From a virus: DNA of 28,043 nt. A program made the translations under genes and the position numbers. Shown here one piece after another: positions 1 to 7,180 of this stretch (position 1 is its first letter; every line of letters starts with the position of its first letter). The stretch is from positions 1 to 28,043 of IMG/VR virus record IMGVR_UViG_3300034121_001870, one strand, 5' to 3'. The notes below the pieces were generated by a model that was not told the DNA's origin, did no database searches, and saw nothing but the letters and a program-made list of their open reading frames with translations.

Positions 1-416
1 TAACCAGCACCTTTAGATAACTCAGTTACATCCTTTCCAGTGAAGTTCTTACCAATAGGCGACTTCTTATACTCGAATGTAGCCTTAGCAAGAGCAAGTG
101 CTTCAATTGCAGTTAATGTATCAAGTGCAATGTAATCATATATGGGTTTACCAGCTTTAACGTTTTCAGCTTTAATTAACTTAGCTGTTTCTTCTAATAA
201 TGAACCTAAACCAGTACCGCTAGTAGCAGCTTCTTTGCGTAAGTTAAGTTTAGTACCATCATAATATTCACTACCATCTTCTAGGTCAATAAGTAGACTA
301 TTAGGTAATTTAAGTAAATTTGACGACTTACCTATTTTGGTATTACTTAGTAACACTAAAATACGTGGATCTGTATTAGCTGCAACTGTACTTGTTCTTG
401 GTAATATTAAAGCCAT
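1..416 (-). CDS. Sak4-like / AAA_24 phage nucleotide-binding ATPase, C-terminus cut by window edge
   Basis: The gene starts at ATG 416 after an AGGATAG-type site and runs off the left edge, so only about 138 residues are visible. Near residue 20-30 it has a P-loop of the form LLSNTKIGKSS, followed by a strand ending LLIDLEDG. Further on comes YDYIALDTLTAIE, which fits the Walker B strand of phage RecA-like Sak4 or AAA_24 proteins. The first glycine of the usual GxxxxGK[ST] loop is a serine here. Proteins of this family bind nucleotide and assist single-strand annealing or recombination in phage replication. It is the downstream-most gene of the minus-strand cluster visible. The family call is from memory of motif layout; a DnaB- or RecA-like ATPase of another subgroup is the main alternative. 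Confidence 0.75.
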   Translation of the reverse strand, partial: MALILPRTSTVAANTDPRILVLLSNTKIGKSSNLLKLPNSLLIDLEDGSEYYDGTKLNLRKEAATSGTGLGSLLEETAKLIKAENVKAGKPIYDYIALDTLTAIEALALAKATFEYKKSPIGKNFTGKDVTELSKGAG

Positions 417-423
417 GATAAAT

Positions 424-630
424 CTATCCTAATTGTTCTAAATAAACTGGTTCAACTACGTCATTAATCTTAACTAAAGTACATTTAACATTTAGTGCTA
501 ATTGTATTTCAGCTACTTCACCATATAATACCACACTTTCAACAGTAGCTGTAGTATTTAGAAAGTGAACTCTATCGCCTTTAGTTAAGGTTTGACCATA
601 TTCACGTAACACGGTTGTCATTATCCACAT
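424..630 (-). CDS. small beta-rich protein of unknown function (68 aa)
   Basis: The ATG at 630 overlaps the stop of the upstream gene in TAATG style and follows GGAGA at a good distance, which favours this start over the internal Met4. Residues 17-62 alternate hydrophobic and polar positions (KGDRVHFLNTTATVESVVLY and onward), a pattern seen in small SH3- or KOW-like barrels. No catalytic motif is visible. It sits 7 nt before the Sak4-like gene and is presumably co-transcribed with it. Function unknown. Confidence 0.7.
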   Translation of the reverse strand: MWIMTTVLREYGQTLTKGDRVHFLNTTATVESVVLYGEVAEIQLALNVKCTLVKINDVVEPVYLEQLG

Positions 631-905
631 TAGAGTTTCTCCAGTATGTCAAGGTAATTTAATTGAGGTTCATTAGTATCAGGTAACTCATTATATATAT
701 GCGACCCTACATCTTCAAAATGTCTATCAAAGTCATTTTCTAATTTATCCTCATTGTCTTCTAAATCAGAAAAATCAGCAGATATTGATCTAACAATGTA
801 ACGATTTATTTGAGCGTGAGTTAATCTATTATCTATTTCCTCAATATTTCCACCATATACATTATGTTCAATCATCCAATCTCTAATATCTTTTTTAGTT
901 ATCAT
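630..905 (-). CDS. small acidic protein with C-terminal NYLDILEKL (91 aa), paralogue of next gene
   Basis: The protein begins MITKKDIRDWM and ends NYLDILEKL. The gene immediately upstream (902-1153) begins MFTKKDVRDWM and ends NYLDILDKL, so the two are tandem paralogues. They also share a middle part with RSIS followed by an acidic stretch and a (S/N)xIYNxLPD segment. The pair overlaps by 4 nt, typical of translational coupling. The protein is acidic and predicted mostly helical, with no known catalytic motif. The same C-terminal ending recurs in two other small proteins of the window (3929-4186 and 17214-17378). Function unknown. Confidence 0.75.
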   Translation of the reverse strand: MITKKDIRDWMIEHNVYGGNIEEIDNRLTHAQINRYIVRSISADFSDLEDNEDKLENDFDRHFEDVGSHIYNELPDTNEPQLNYLDILEKL

Positions 906-1153
906 AATTTATCCAGTATGTCAAGATAGTTAATAGTAGGTTCACCGTCTGGTAAATTGTTATAAATACTATTTCCGATCTCTCTAAAGTAAGCATCAAA
1001 CTTAGATTCCCAATTATCATCAAAGTTACATGATATACTTCTAAGTGTTTTATCACCTTTATCTCTTAGTCGTTTGTCTACTTTTTGAACACAATCAACA
1101 TTATATACATTGTTATTAATCATCCAGTCTCTAACATCTTTCTTAGTAAACAT
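902..1153 (-). CDS. small protein with C-terminal NYLDILDKL (83 aa), tandem paralogue
   Basis: This is the upstream member of the tandem pair described at 630-905. Shared blocks are the N-terminal TKKDxRDWMI, the central RSIS, IYNxLPD, and the C-terminal NYLDIL(D/E)KL. It differs by lacking part of the acidic middle. It lies 2 nt downstream of the clpS-like gene and overlaps the next gene by 4 nt, so all three are probably one transcript. No function can be assigned; duplication and retention of both copies argues that the protein is useful to the element. Confidence 0.75.
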   Translation of the reverse strand: MFTKKDVRDWMINNNVYNVDCVQKVDKRLRDKGDKTLRSISCNFDDNWESKFDAYFREIGNSIYNNLPDGEPTINYLDILDKL

Positions 1154-1155
1154 AC

Positions 1156-1428
1156 TTATCTCTCAACAGTTACAGTTAAACCTTCAGCTACCAATTGATC
1201 TCTACTTAATTCAGCAAACGGTTCGGTATATTCTCCTATTAGAGCTTTACCATTAAGATGAGCATCCATCATAATTTGATAACTCTTATCATTACTGAAT
1301 CCCATAACACTACTTAATATCTCTACTACAACTTCAGCAGGAAATATGCTGTCATCATGTAGAATCAACTTAACCATTGGAGCATTGTTAACAAATGTAA
1401 ATGGCTCTCTATCTAATACTGCATTCAT
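1156..1428 (-). CDS. clpS: ClpS-like adaptor of the Clp protease (N-degron recognin)
   Basis: The 90-residue product matches the ClpS fold along its length: a strand followed by LHDD, then PAEVVVEILSSVMG, then SYQIMMDAHLNGKALIGEYT, and a final strand ending TVTVER. Cellular ClpS binds proteins with destabilising N-terminal residues and hands them to ClpA/ClpC. The acidic pair in LHDD and the His in MMDAHLNGKA correspond to the N-degron pocket of bacterial ClpS. The usual pocket Asn appears replaced by His, and there is one extra residue before the conserved Pro, so specificity may differ. The start at 1428 follows GAGGAGA and overlaps the upstream gene by 4 nt. A role in steering host proteolysis is an inference. 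Confidence 0.85.
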   Translation of the reverse strand: MNAVLDREPFTFVNNAPMVKLILHDDSIFPAEVVVEILSSVMGFSNDKSYQIMMDAHLNGKALIGEYTEPFAELSRDQLVAEGLTVTVER

Positions 1429-1775
1429 GATAAAGTCTCCTCGTAATTGTTTAATGCTACTTGATATACGAATAATGCAGCTATTTGACCACGTAATACT
1501 GCATTACGATTAATTATCCATTGTTGATAATCAATTTCAATGTAATCTAGAGCAGGATCACTAGATTCTAATCGGAGTTGATGAAGACGATGATCTGCAT
1601 TACGTTGAGCTATTTGTAATTCAATATCTCGAATTAAATACTCACATTTAAGTATGGCAGTTCGGAGTCTACTTAATGTTAGAAATTTAGGAAACTCTGT
1701 CCAATTGATAGTTTTAATGTCTAGAAAGCGAGGGATTTTGATGCGTTGGTCTGTTCCAGTTGTAGTAGTAACCAT
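1425..1775 (-). CDS. conserved-looking helical protein of unknown function (116 aa)
   Basis: No family recognised. The protein is predicted mostly alpha-helical from about residue 30 (LSRLRTAILKCEYLIRDIEL and onward), with amphipathic spacing and several Arg residues. Its start lies inside the 3' end of the NTase-PcfJ gene (55-nt overlap) and its stop overlaps the start of clpS, so it is embedded in the same polycistron. A GAGG lies about 11 nt before the ATG. Overlap with clpS suggests coordinated expression, nothing more. Confidence 0.65.
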   Translation of the reverse strand: MVTTTTGTDQRIKIPRFLDIKTINWTEFPKFLTLSRLRTAILKCEYLIRDIELQIAQRNADHRLHQLRLESSDPALDYIEIDYQQWIINRNAVLRGQIAALFVYQVALNNYEETLS

Positions 1776-3181
1776 GATATGACAGCCTCAATTCGTGTTT
1801 TAATAGTTGGATATTTGTCAGGTGTCGTGTTGTTGAATGATTTACATTGAACTAATCTCCAATCAGTTATATTATCAGTTCTAGAATATTTACCTTGAGT
1901 AAATTCACAAGTAAATCTATACTTATCAATCCTAATACTGAAGATGCGGCGATTCTCATTAAGTGAATTAGAATAACCACCTACACAGTGATTATTGTAT
2001 CTACCTTCATCTAGTAACTGAAGTGACGTAACTAACTCAATTACTTCACATTCTAGGTAATGTCTATTAATTGGTAATGGAGTTACAAGTACCTTATTTA
2101 ATCTAGTTTTAGCAGAGTTAATTTTTTCAGTTATCTTTAACTTAATTAAATCAATACATAGAGAATCCGAATAAAAGTCATTCTCCAATATACCGATAAC
2201 CCATTTACCTTCAACAGTAACTAGATTCTCAATGAACTTAAATAACTCTAATTGTTTATCTAGATTAAGATACTTAAACCAATTAGTAATTCCACAATGT
2301 TCATTAGTAAACTTACCTAATCGCGCCAATTGAGTTTTCCAACCTTTTGGAAGAGTAAGAAAATAGGTATCATTAGTTATGCAAGCATTACATAACGTGA
2401 TGTATTTAAGTAACTCTAACCATTGTTCCTTCTGATGCTTCTTAACTCCATTACCATATAGTCGTTGAAATACTATGTTCCAGTGTTTATCATTAAATGT
2501 TAATGACTTTAACTCAGGTATTACATAATTAGAAATAACTTCAATTGGTTTAGTATCAACTAATTTAAAGTAATTAGATATCAAATTCAACTCATCTTCA
2601 TTAATAAATGATGGTACTTTAATAGCTGTTGGAGCATACCGTGGATTAATATGTGCGATATAACCAACTATCTTATCTACATCTAAATAAGCATCGGGAT
2701 ATTGACGTTTCTTCTTCAGTAATCTAAATAAAGTAAATTTAGAGGTATTGAAGTTAACTACTTCTATTTGTCGTGTTACTAGAAATGCCGCAAATTCTGG
2801 TCTATATATTAATTGTTTAGTAGCTAGATCAATACCAATCATGCAACAATTAATATCGAATGTGTCAATGATATTAGTTAGTTTACTATTAATTGAATAA
2901 ATATCAACATAGTTAATATTATCAACTCTACTAACATTAAAGATTGTAAAATGCTTATCTTGGTAATATAAGTTTTTAATTTTATGAGTTGTTCGATAAT
3001 AGTCACAATTTTCTTGTGTAACTAATCTAAATACATCTATATCACCATACTCTGATTTAAGTCCAGTTACTGCACTATATACAATAGATGCAATTGCTCC
3101 ACCAGCTACAACACCTTCATTTGGTAGTTCTGGTAATTGAGATAGAATAAAGTCACTTGTGATAGTATCTAAAGTCATCAT
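1721..3181 (-). CDS. nucleotidyltransferase-PcfJ fusion protein (486 aa)
   Basis: Two parts can be seen. Residues about 20-55 carry VVAGGAIASIV followed by YGDIDVFR, the G-G...S and D-x-D pattern of Pol-beta-type nucleotidyltransferases, as in CCA-adding enzymes and minimal NTases. Residues about 390-480 carry LLDEGRYNNHCVGGY and then RIFSIRI, the signature of the PcfJ family found on plasmids and phages, whose biochemistry is not established. The middle is helical and unassigned. The start (two adjacent ATGs, 3181 and 3178) has no Shine-Dalgarno sequence and lies 9 nt after a GC hairpin. Activity could be nucleotide transfer to RNA, protein or a small molecule; the sequence does not say which. 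Confidence 0.8.
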   Translation of the reverse strand: MMTLDTITSDFILSQLPELPNEGVVAGGAIASIVYSAVTGLKSEYGDIDVFRLVTQENCDYYRTTHKIKNLYYQDKHFTIFNVSRVDNINYVDIYSINSKLTNIIDTFDINCCMIGIDLATKQLIYRPEFAAFLVTRQIEVVNFNTSKFTLFRLLKKKRQYPDAYLDVDKIVGYIAHINPRYAPTAIKVPSFINEDELNLISNYFKLVDTKPIEVISNYVIPELKSLTFNDKHWNIVFQRLYGNGVKKHQKEQWLELLKYITLCNACITNDTYFLTLPKGWKTQLARLGKFTNEHCGITNWFKYLNLDKQLELFKFIENLVTVEGKWVIGILENDFYSDSLCIDLIKLKITEKINSAKTRLNKVLVTPLPINRHYLECEVIELVTSLQLLDEGRYNNHCVGGYSNSLNENRRIFSIRIDKYRFTCEFTQGKYSRTDNITDWRLVQCKSFNNTTPDKYPTIKTRIEAVISWLLLQLEQTNASKSLAF

Positions 3182-3190
3182 AATTAAAAT

Positions 3191-3209
3191 GGGGTAAATT
3201 AATTACCCC
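3191..3209 (-). terminator. GC hairpin between genes, terminator-like
   Basis: A 7-bp stem GGGGTAA/TTACCCC with a 5-nt loop, followed on the minus strand by ATTTTAATT. It sits between the stop at 3218 and the start at 3181. The T-rich tail is short, and it is the only leader of the next gene, so it may instead be an mRNA processing or translation element. Confidence 0.55.
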
Positions 3210-3217
3210 AACTAAGG

Positions 3218-3613
3218 TTACTCTATGTCTAATAAATCATCTACATCTTCTACTACATCTTCTGCAACTGGAACATCAGTTAATTGATTTACAACTAATG
3301 CAAGTGATTCACCTTTAGTTTTCCAATCAACTAAACTACTAATTAACTTCAATAACTCAACATTAGTATAATTAAGTTCCTTAAACTCATCAACTATACG
3401 TGTTGAAGCATTCATAACTTCAGGATATAATGTGAGTATTGCTGCTAGTATTAATTCAAACTTACTCTTAATGTCAGTACCACATGACTCAGCATACTTG
3501 AGGATACCTGTTTTACGACGTTTAGGAACACCTGCTATTAAGGCTGCTATCTTTTTTCTAGTTTCATCATCCAATCCCAACTCAACCAATGAATTTTCTA
3601 TGTTATTAGCCAC
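3218..3613 (-). CDS. unknown protein with acidic C-terminus (131 aa), GTG start
   Basis: I place the start at GTG 3613 because TTGGAGAAA lies just upstream at the right spacing; the longer open frame to 3682 has no such signal and would overlap the plus-strand gene more deeply. The protein starts VANNIENSLVELGLDDETRK, has a basic patch PKRRKTGILKYAESCG around residue 30, helices in the middle, and a strongly acidic C-terminus (EDVVEDVDDLLDIE). No family recognised. It overlaps the divergent plus-strand gene by 14 nt at their 5' ends. Confidence 0.7.
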   Translation of the reverse strand: MANNIENSLVELGLDDETRKKIAALIAGVPKRRKTGILKYAESCGTDIKSKFELILAAILTLYPEVMNASTRIVDEFKELNYTNVELLKLISSLVDWKTKGESLALVVNQLTDVPVAEDVVEDVDDLLDIE

Positions 3614-3953
3614 GATTGATTTCTCCAAAATTATAAGTGATCTTGCGCCTATCCTATCTGCTGCTGTTACGGGAATCGGCACTTATTTTCTTACCCGTAA
3701 CAATAATGGTGATAAACTATCTCAACGTGAATACGACTATATAACTCAAGAGCGTAATCGTATTCAAGTATTAATAAATGATGAAATAACTCAGATACGT
3801 AAAGATAAGGATGAATTACGTACTGAATTGATTGAGATACGTAATAAGTTAACTGAGTTAGAGAAAGTTGAAGATGAATGTCAACTTAAACTATATCAGG
3901 CTCAAGTTATTATTACTCAACTACGGGATCATAACGCATCTAATATGTCTTGA
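3600..3953 (+). CDS. membrane-anchored coiled-coil protein, the only plus-strand gene (117 aa)
   Basis: The protein has one N-terminal hydrophobic segment (about residues 10-30, DLAPILSAAVTGIGTYFL) followed by a charged alpha-helical coiled coil (QERNRIQVLINDEITQIRKD and on to LEKVEDECQ). Rz-like inner-membrane spanins and several other small phage proteins have this outline, but no lysis genes lie nearby. The minus strand has no reasonable frame at 3690-3928, which supports this gene being real. ATG 3600 lacks a clear Shine-Dalgarno sequence. It overlaps the minus-strand genes at both ends, 14 nt head-to-head and 25 nt tail-to-tail. Spanin is a possibility only. Confidence 0.7.
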   Translation: MLLATIDFSKIISDLAPILSAAVTGIGTYFLTRNNNGDKLSQREYDYITQERNRIQVLINDEITQIRKDKDELRTELIEIRNKLTELEKVEDECQLKLYQAQVIITQLRDHNASNMS

Positions 3954-4186
3954 TAACTAACATTAGATGATGTAACATTATCATCTAATAAATCAGCGTA
4001 TGTTAGATGAAGATAATCCCGTAAATCTTCTCTATACTTATACCTACTCGTCGAAAATATTAATTCGGTACATATCTTATCTAATGTGTAACGAGATGGA
4101 TAACGTAATAGCAATTTAGTAAGGAAGTTATATGATGTTTCATCTAACTCAACTAGATACTTCAAATACTGCTCTTTAGTCATCAT
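3929..4186 (-). CDS. small protein with C-terminal SYQDILDAL (85 aa)
   Basis: I choose the ATG pair at 4186/4183 (MMTKEQYLKYLVEL) because it overlaps the end of the short upstream frame in ATGATGACTAA, a coupling arrangement common here. The protein is helical, with a YPSRYTLDKI segment and a basic middle. Its last residues, SYQDILDAL, match the ending of the tandem pair at 630-1153 and the 54-residue protein at 17214. Apart from that tail and a TK(E/K) beginning, the body does not obviously align with them. Function unknown. Confidence 0.65.
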   Translation of the reverse strand: MMTKEQYLKYLVELDETSYNFLTKLLLRYPSRYTLDKICTELIFSTSRYKYREDLRDYLHLTYADLLDDNVTSSNVSYQDILDAL

Positions 4187-4268
4187 ATTGACCGATAGAA
4201 ATAGCATCAAATTGACGAATATTTCTAACTAGATAGTTACGAAAATCTCCACCTTCAAACTTAGTCAT
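4176..4268 (-). CDS. possible 30-residue protein coupled to the next gene
   Basis: A short frame starting MTKFEGGDFRNYLVRNIRQF and ending YDD fills the gap between 4186 and 4272. Its stop overlaps the start codons of the next gene. There is no strong Shine-Dalgarno sequence (only TGGTAACTT upstream). It may be a genuine microprotein or a coupling leader. Confidence 0.4.
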   Translation of the reverse strand: MTKFEGGDFRNYLVRNIRQFDAISIGQYDD

Positions 4269-4271
4269 AAG

Positions 4272-4778
4272 TTACCAATCATAAGAATCCTCTGGGTTAT
4301 TGAAACACCGAAAGATATAATCTTCCTCTGCATCATAACCATTTAAATCCTCATGTATTACTTGACATTCACGGTTATTACCTGAATACCACACTTTAAC
4401 ATTTACTACACGTCGCATTTGTAATCGATCATTAATCACATAAATAATTTGTCCAATTTTAGGTATCCAGAACTTATCTGATACATTAACCGTTCTACAT
4501 CTATCTCGCCAACTAACAGCATCAGATTTATTATGATATAACTTTCCTTGAAATTTCCAAGCTGGAACTTCTTCAATGTCACCGAGATTATTAGCATAGT
4601 AAATATCATTAGTTAGATACTTAGCTATGTTAACTAACTCATTATATTCATTGTAGTTAGCTATCTTGAATGTATTAAGTTTATCAGGATCTATCACATC
4701 ACCTCGTAATAGTCCATTGAATATAATAGCAGCTAACTCAGTATCAACACAACGATCAATAACAGGTCTATAATCCAT
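4272..4778 (-). CDS. unknown protein (168 aa)
   Basis: Starts at ATG 4778 behind CTGGAG. The N-terminal half is helical (residues 1-60); the C-terminal part is beta-rich with WYSGNNRECQVIHEDLNGYD and a tyrosine/tryptophan-rich acidic tail. A segment FWIPKIGQIIYVINDRLQMRRVVNVK looks like a small barrel strand pair. No family recognised. It overlaps the upstream gene by 11 nt. Confidence 0.65.
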   Translation of the reverse strand: MDYRPVIDRCVDTELAAIIFNGLLRGDVIDPDKLNTFKIANYNEYNELVNIAKYLTNDIYYANNLGDIEEVPAWKFQGKLYHNKSDAVSWRDRCRTVNVSDKFWIPKIGQIIYVINDRLQMRRVVNVKVWYSGNNRECQVIHEDLNGYDAEEDYIFRCFNNPEDSYDW

Positions 4779-5076
4779 AATACACTCCAGGTTTAGGTAA
4801 ATCTCTATCAGGTAATCCAGTTATAATTGTAATTATCTCTAAATCAATACTAGGTATATAATTACTTAAATACATAGAATTACATGACTTAAATGCTGTA
4901 AATAAATCAATTTCTCTATTAAAGAACTTATCATCTACAGGTAAGAAAACATAGGATTGATAATCATCTTCTTGTTCTAAACATAATGCTAGATGTTTAA
5001 CACCGTTATAATTAACAATTCCCATCATTAAAAAATCATACCATTCATTATCTAATTGATATAGTAGTTTATTCAT
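4768..5076 (-). CDS. unknown small protein (102 aa)
   Basis: Two starts are possible: ATG 5094 and ATG 5076. I prefer 5076 because its ATGAATAA overlaps the stop of the ATP-grasp gene, as elsewhere in this region, but neither has a strong ribosome-binding site. The protein (MNKLLYQLDNEWYDFLMMG at its start) is beta-rich, acidic and aromatic. No motif recognised. Coupling to the ATP-grasp gene suggests they are made together. Confidence 0.6.
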   Translation of the reverse strand: MNKLLYQLDNEWYDFLMMGIVNYNGVKHLALCLEQEDDYQSYVFLPVDDKFFNREIDLFTAFKSCNSMYLSNYIPSIDLEIITIITGLPDRDLPKPGVYYGL

Positions 5077-5845
5077 TCCAGTAATCGTACTCATTAATTG
5101 CTAATTTAGAAACAGTTTCAACTACAGCCGCCAAATCACACTGGTATAAATTGCTACATGATAGGCTGTTCAACTCAAGTACATGATAACTACCATTGGC
5201 GAAACATACATCTACTGTATAGATATCATCTGGACACCAAGTTAATTCATTTAATATTGATTGAAGATATTCAATTGCTGCGTTAGATGTTACATTTGTT
5301 TCAATTGGCAGATATTGAGATCCTGCAACGATAGTATTACCAGTAACTACAAATCTCCACTCCCAATCTACTTTTTTAACTGGTGAACTAATAACTAGTA
5401 ACTCAGGATGGAGATTCAACTTAATGAACTCATCTCTAGTATAAGTTCCACCATTAAACTCCTTGAATCCAATATCAGGTCGAACAAATAATCTATCAGC
5501 ATACCATCGTCTAATTAACTCAGATCCTGACATCATGGTGTAATTGGTATTCAACATATACTTACCCCAGTAAGCATAATATGTTGAACAATTAAAGTTA
5601 TCACGGTTACAATATGTGCCAGGAATCCATAGTGTGTACTCCACTTCACTACTTACATTAAGTGAACCTCTGAATATAACTGGTTGACTTAGTAGTTTAG
5701 TATATCGTTGATTACGTGCTATATCGTCAACGTAGCAATCATGCTTATAATCAATCTCAATCACATTATGACCTTGTTTTCTTACCTCTTCAATAAGTTG
5801 AACTTCGTTATCAAATATACCATGTTCAATAACCCAAGTGACCAT
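5069..5845 (-). CDS. ATP-grasp protein, R2K-like clade (258 aa)
   Basis: The layout fits the short R2K-type ATP-grasp proteins that are common in phages: an N-terminal pre-ATP-grasp part (residues 1-55), PVIFRGSL near residue 55, a central WEWRFVVTGNTIVAGSQY around residues 161-178, and a C-terminal metal/ATP site in VDVCFANGSYHVLELNSLS. The last includes the conserved Asp and the E-x-N pair. ATP-grasp enzymes join a carboxylate to an amine or thiol through an acyl phosphate. In phage genomes R2K proteins are suggested to modify proteins or small molecules; the substrate is not known. It is embedded in a run of small unknown genes. Confidence 0.75.
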   Translation of the reverse strand: MVTWVIEHGIFDNEVQLIEEVRKQGHNVIEIDYKHDCYVDDIARNQRYTKLLSQPVIFRGSLNVSSEVEYTLWIPGTYCNRDNFNCSTYYAYWGKYMLNTNYTMMSGSELIRRWYADRLFVRPDIGFKEFNGGTYTRDEFIKLNLHPELLVISSPVKKVDWEWRFVVTGNTIVAGSQYLPIETNVTSNAAIEYLQSILNELTWCPDDIYTVDVCFANGSYHVLELNSLSCSNLYQCDLAAVVETVSKLAINEYDYWNE

Positions 5846-5847
5846 AA

Positions 5848-6039
5848 TTATTCTCCTAATGGATAAATGTCATCTAAAAACACTAACTTAACCCAATACA
5901 TATCTAATGTAAAATCCTTAGTTATTGATACTACATCAGCATAAGTACCCCAGAAATAAACATAACCAGTATCTAATAACCTGAGAGCTTCTGACTCAGT
6001 AAGAAAAATAGTTATGGTTCTGATTGATGTAAATATCAT
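5848..6039 (-). CDS. unknown small protein (63 aa)
   Basis: A hydrophobic, beta-rich protein (IRTITIFLTESEALRLLDTG, then YVYFWGTYADVV). It is linked to the upstream gene by a 4-nt ATGA overlap and sits 3 nt before the ATP-grasp gene. No family recognised. Confidence 0.6.
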   Translation of the reverse strand: MIFTSIRTITIFLTESEALRLLDTGYVYFWGTYADVVSITKDFTLDMYWVKLVFLDDIYPLGE

Positions 6040-6332
6040 GAGTTTAAGTAATCATATTCTTCCCAATACTTATCTCTGAATTTATAAAGTATCTCTAAAT
6101 TTTCATTACCGTAATCACCTAATGACAACACTCTATTAATAGTATATTGCCAATGATGAGCTTTATCATAATAAGGTGTTATTTTAATGTGACAGTAACA
6201 TCCATCAACTGCAACATCATATATCTGATTAGCTAATATCCAAGTGTCACGATGGGCTAATTTAGCTGCATTATGAGAATCCATACAATCTTGATAGTTT
6301 GTATAACTTTCATATTCAACATCATATAACAA
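6036..6332 (-). CDS. unknown protein, TTG start (98 aa)
   Basis: The frame has no upstream ATG. TTG 6332 is the first usable start after an in-frame TAG, with a weak AAGAGA upstream; the next Met is 17 residues in. The protein is aromatic and acidic, with YCHIKITPYYDKAHHWQY in the middle and a helical C-terminus rich in Tyr. No family recognised. Confidence 0.6.
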   Translation of the reverse strand: MLYDVEYESYTNYQDCMDSHNAAKLAHRDTWILANQIYDVAVDGCYCHIKITPYYDKAHHWQYTINRVLSLGDYGNENLEILYKFRDKYWEEYDYLNS

Positions 6333-6358
6333 TCGTATTATCTCTTGTATCTACATCA

Positions 6359-6772
6359 TTACTTAACATATTTAACCTGCTTAATAATGTAAATAACTAC
6401 ACATAGAATCATTATGGCGGGAATAATATGGATGGCGCGATCTACACACAACTTATTATGTATGTTGACATACTGCCAAGATAGACTAACAAATAAACTT
6501 GGTATGCCTATATCTATTAGTATCTCAACTATGTGAAGTAGTGATCTGTATAAGCTTGACTTCCGCGAGTTATCGTATTCACGTTGAATCTCTAACCAGT
6601 AATGTTCATCATGTCCTAATAGTATAGCTAGATGTTTAGCTAGATATTCATTAATTGGTTTAACACCTTCAATAGTAAGTAATATGTCTGATTCACTATA
6701 TCCAGTTGATTTAGCTATCTGAGATATAGTTACATTACTATTTATTATTGTTGTTCCAAGTTTATCGTTCAT
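6359..6772 (-). CDS. HigA-like HTH protein with two C-terminal membrane segments (137 aa)
   Basis: Residues 14-66 read as a HigA/XRE-type helix-turn-helix: VTISQIAKSTGYSESDIL, then PINEYLAKHLAILLGHDEHY with WLEIQREYD. The last block matches the typical end of HigA antitoxins (A..LA..LG....FW...Q..YD). Residues about 76-100 and 113-131 are two hydrophobic segments, so the DNA-binding domain would be tethered to the membrane. No HigB-like toxin gene lies beside it. It could be a membrane-bound regulator or an antitoxin-derived protein. The HTH call is good; the function is open. Confidence 0.7.
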   Translation of the reverse strand: MNDKLGTTIINSNVTISQIAKSTGYSESDILLTIEGVKPINEYLAKHLAILLGHDEHYWLEIQREYDNSRKSSLYRSLLHIVEILIDIGIPSLFVSLSWQYVNIHNKLCVDRAIHIIPAIMILCVVIYIIKQVKYVK

Positions 6773-6784
6773 TTATTCCTCTAT

Positions 6785-7180
6785 TTAATACTTATTTAAT
6801 AACTGTAAACCTGTACTATCTGCAACTATGTAGTTATCTCCTGGTAGCGATAATTCCCAATATGGTAATTCAGTTTCAGTATCAAGAGAAAACACATCAA
6901 TTGATTTATTATTATCGAAAGTTAAATGTAAATTTAAAGTAAAACTCACAACTACTTCTTTTAATATGTGATTAATTAAATCACCATTAATTACTAAATT
7001 ACTCATCTTAATAACTAATTCATATTCACCTCTCATTAAATCACTTAACTTAGGATGAGTATAATTAGTTAAGTTACCGAAATGTAATACAACTACATCA
7101 CCATAACTATCACTAACTTGAGTTAGAGGTTGTCCAATTAACTCAGATGTTAATTCATTAAACTTATCTATTGTAATCAT
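6785..7180 (-). CDS. unknown protein (131 aa)
   Basis: A mixed alpha/beta protein starting MITIDKFNELTSELIGQPLT, with alternating beta strands and an ending PYWELSLPGDNYIVADSTGL. The second half (strand, acidic turn, strand) resembles small immunity- or regulator-like folds, but I cannot assign a family. It overlaps the stop of the gene upstream (7177) by 4 nt. Confidence 0.6.
   Translation of the reverse strand: MITIDKFNELTSELIGQPLTQVSDSYGDVVVLHFGNLTNYTHPKLSDLMRGEYELVIKMSNLVINGDLINHILKEVVVSFTLNLHLTFDNNKSIDVFSLDTETELPYWELSLPGDNYIVADSTGLQLLNKY

Noticed and set aside
3432-3599. N-terminal 56 codons of the plus-strand frame upstream of ATG 3600
   Set aside because: They lie fully antisense to the real minus-strand gene and have no coding character; the membrane/coiled-coil part begins after ATG 3600.
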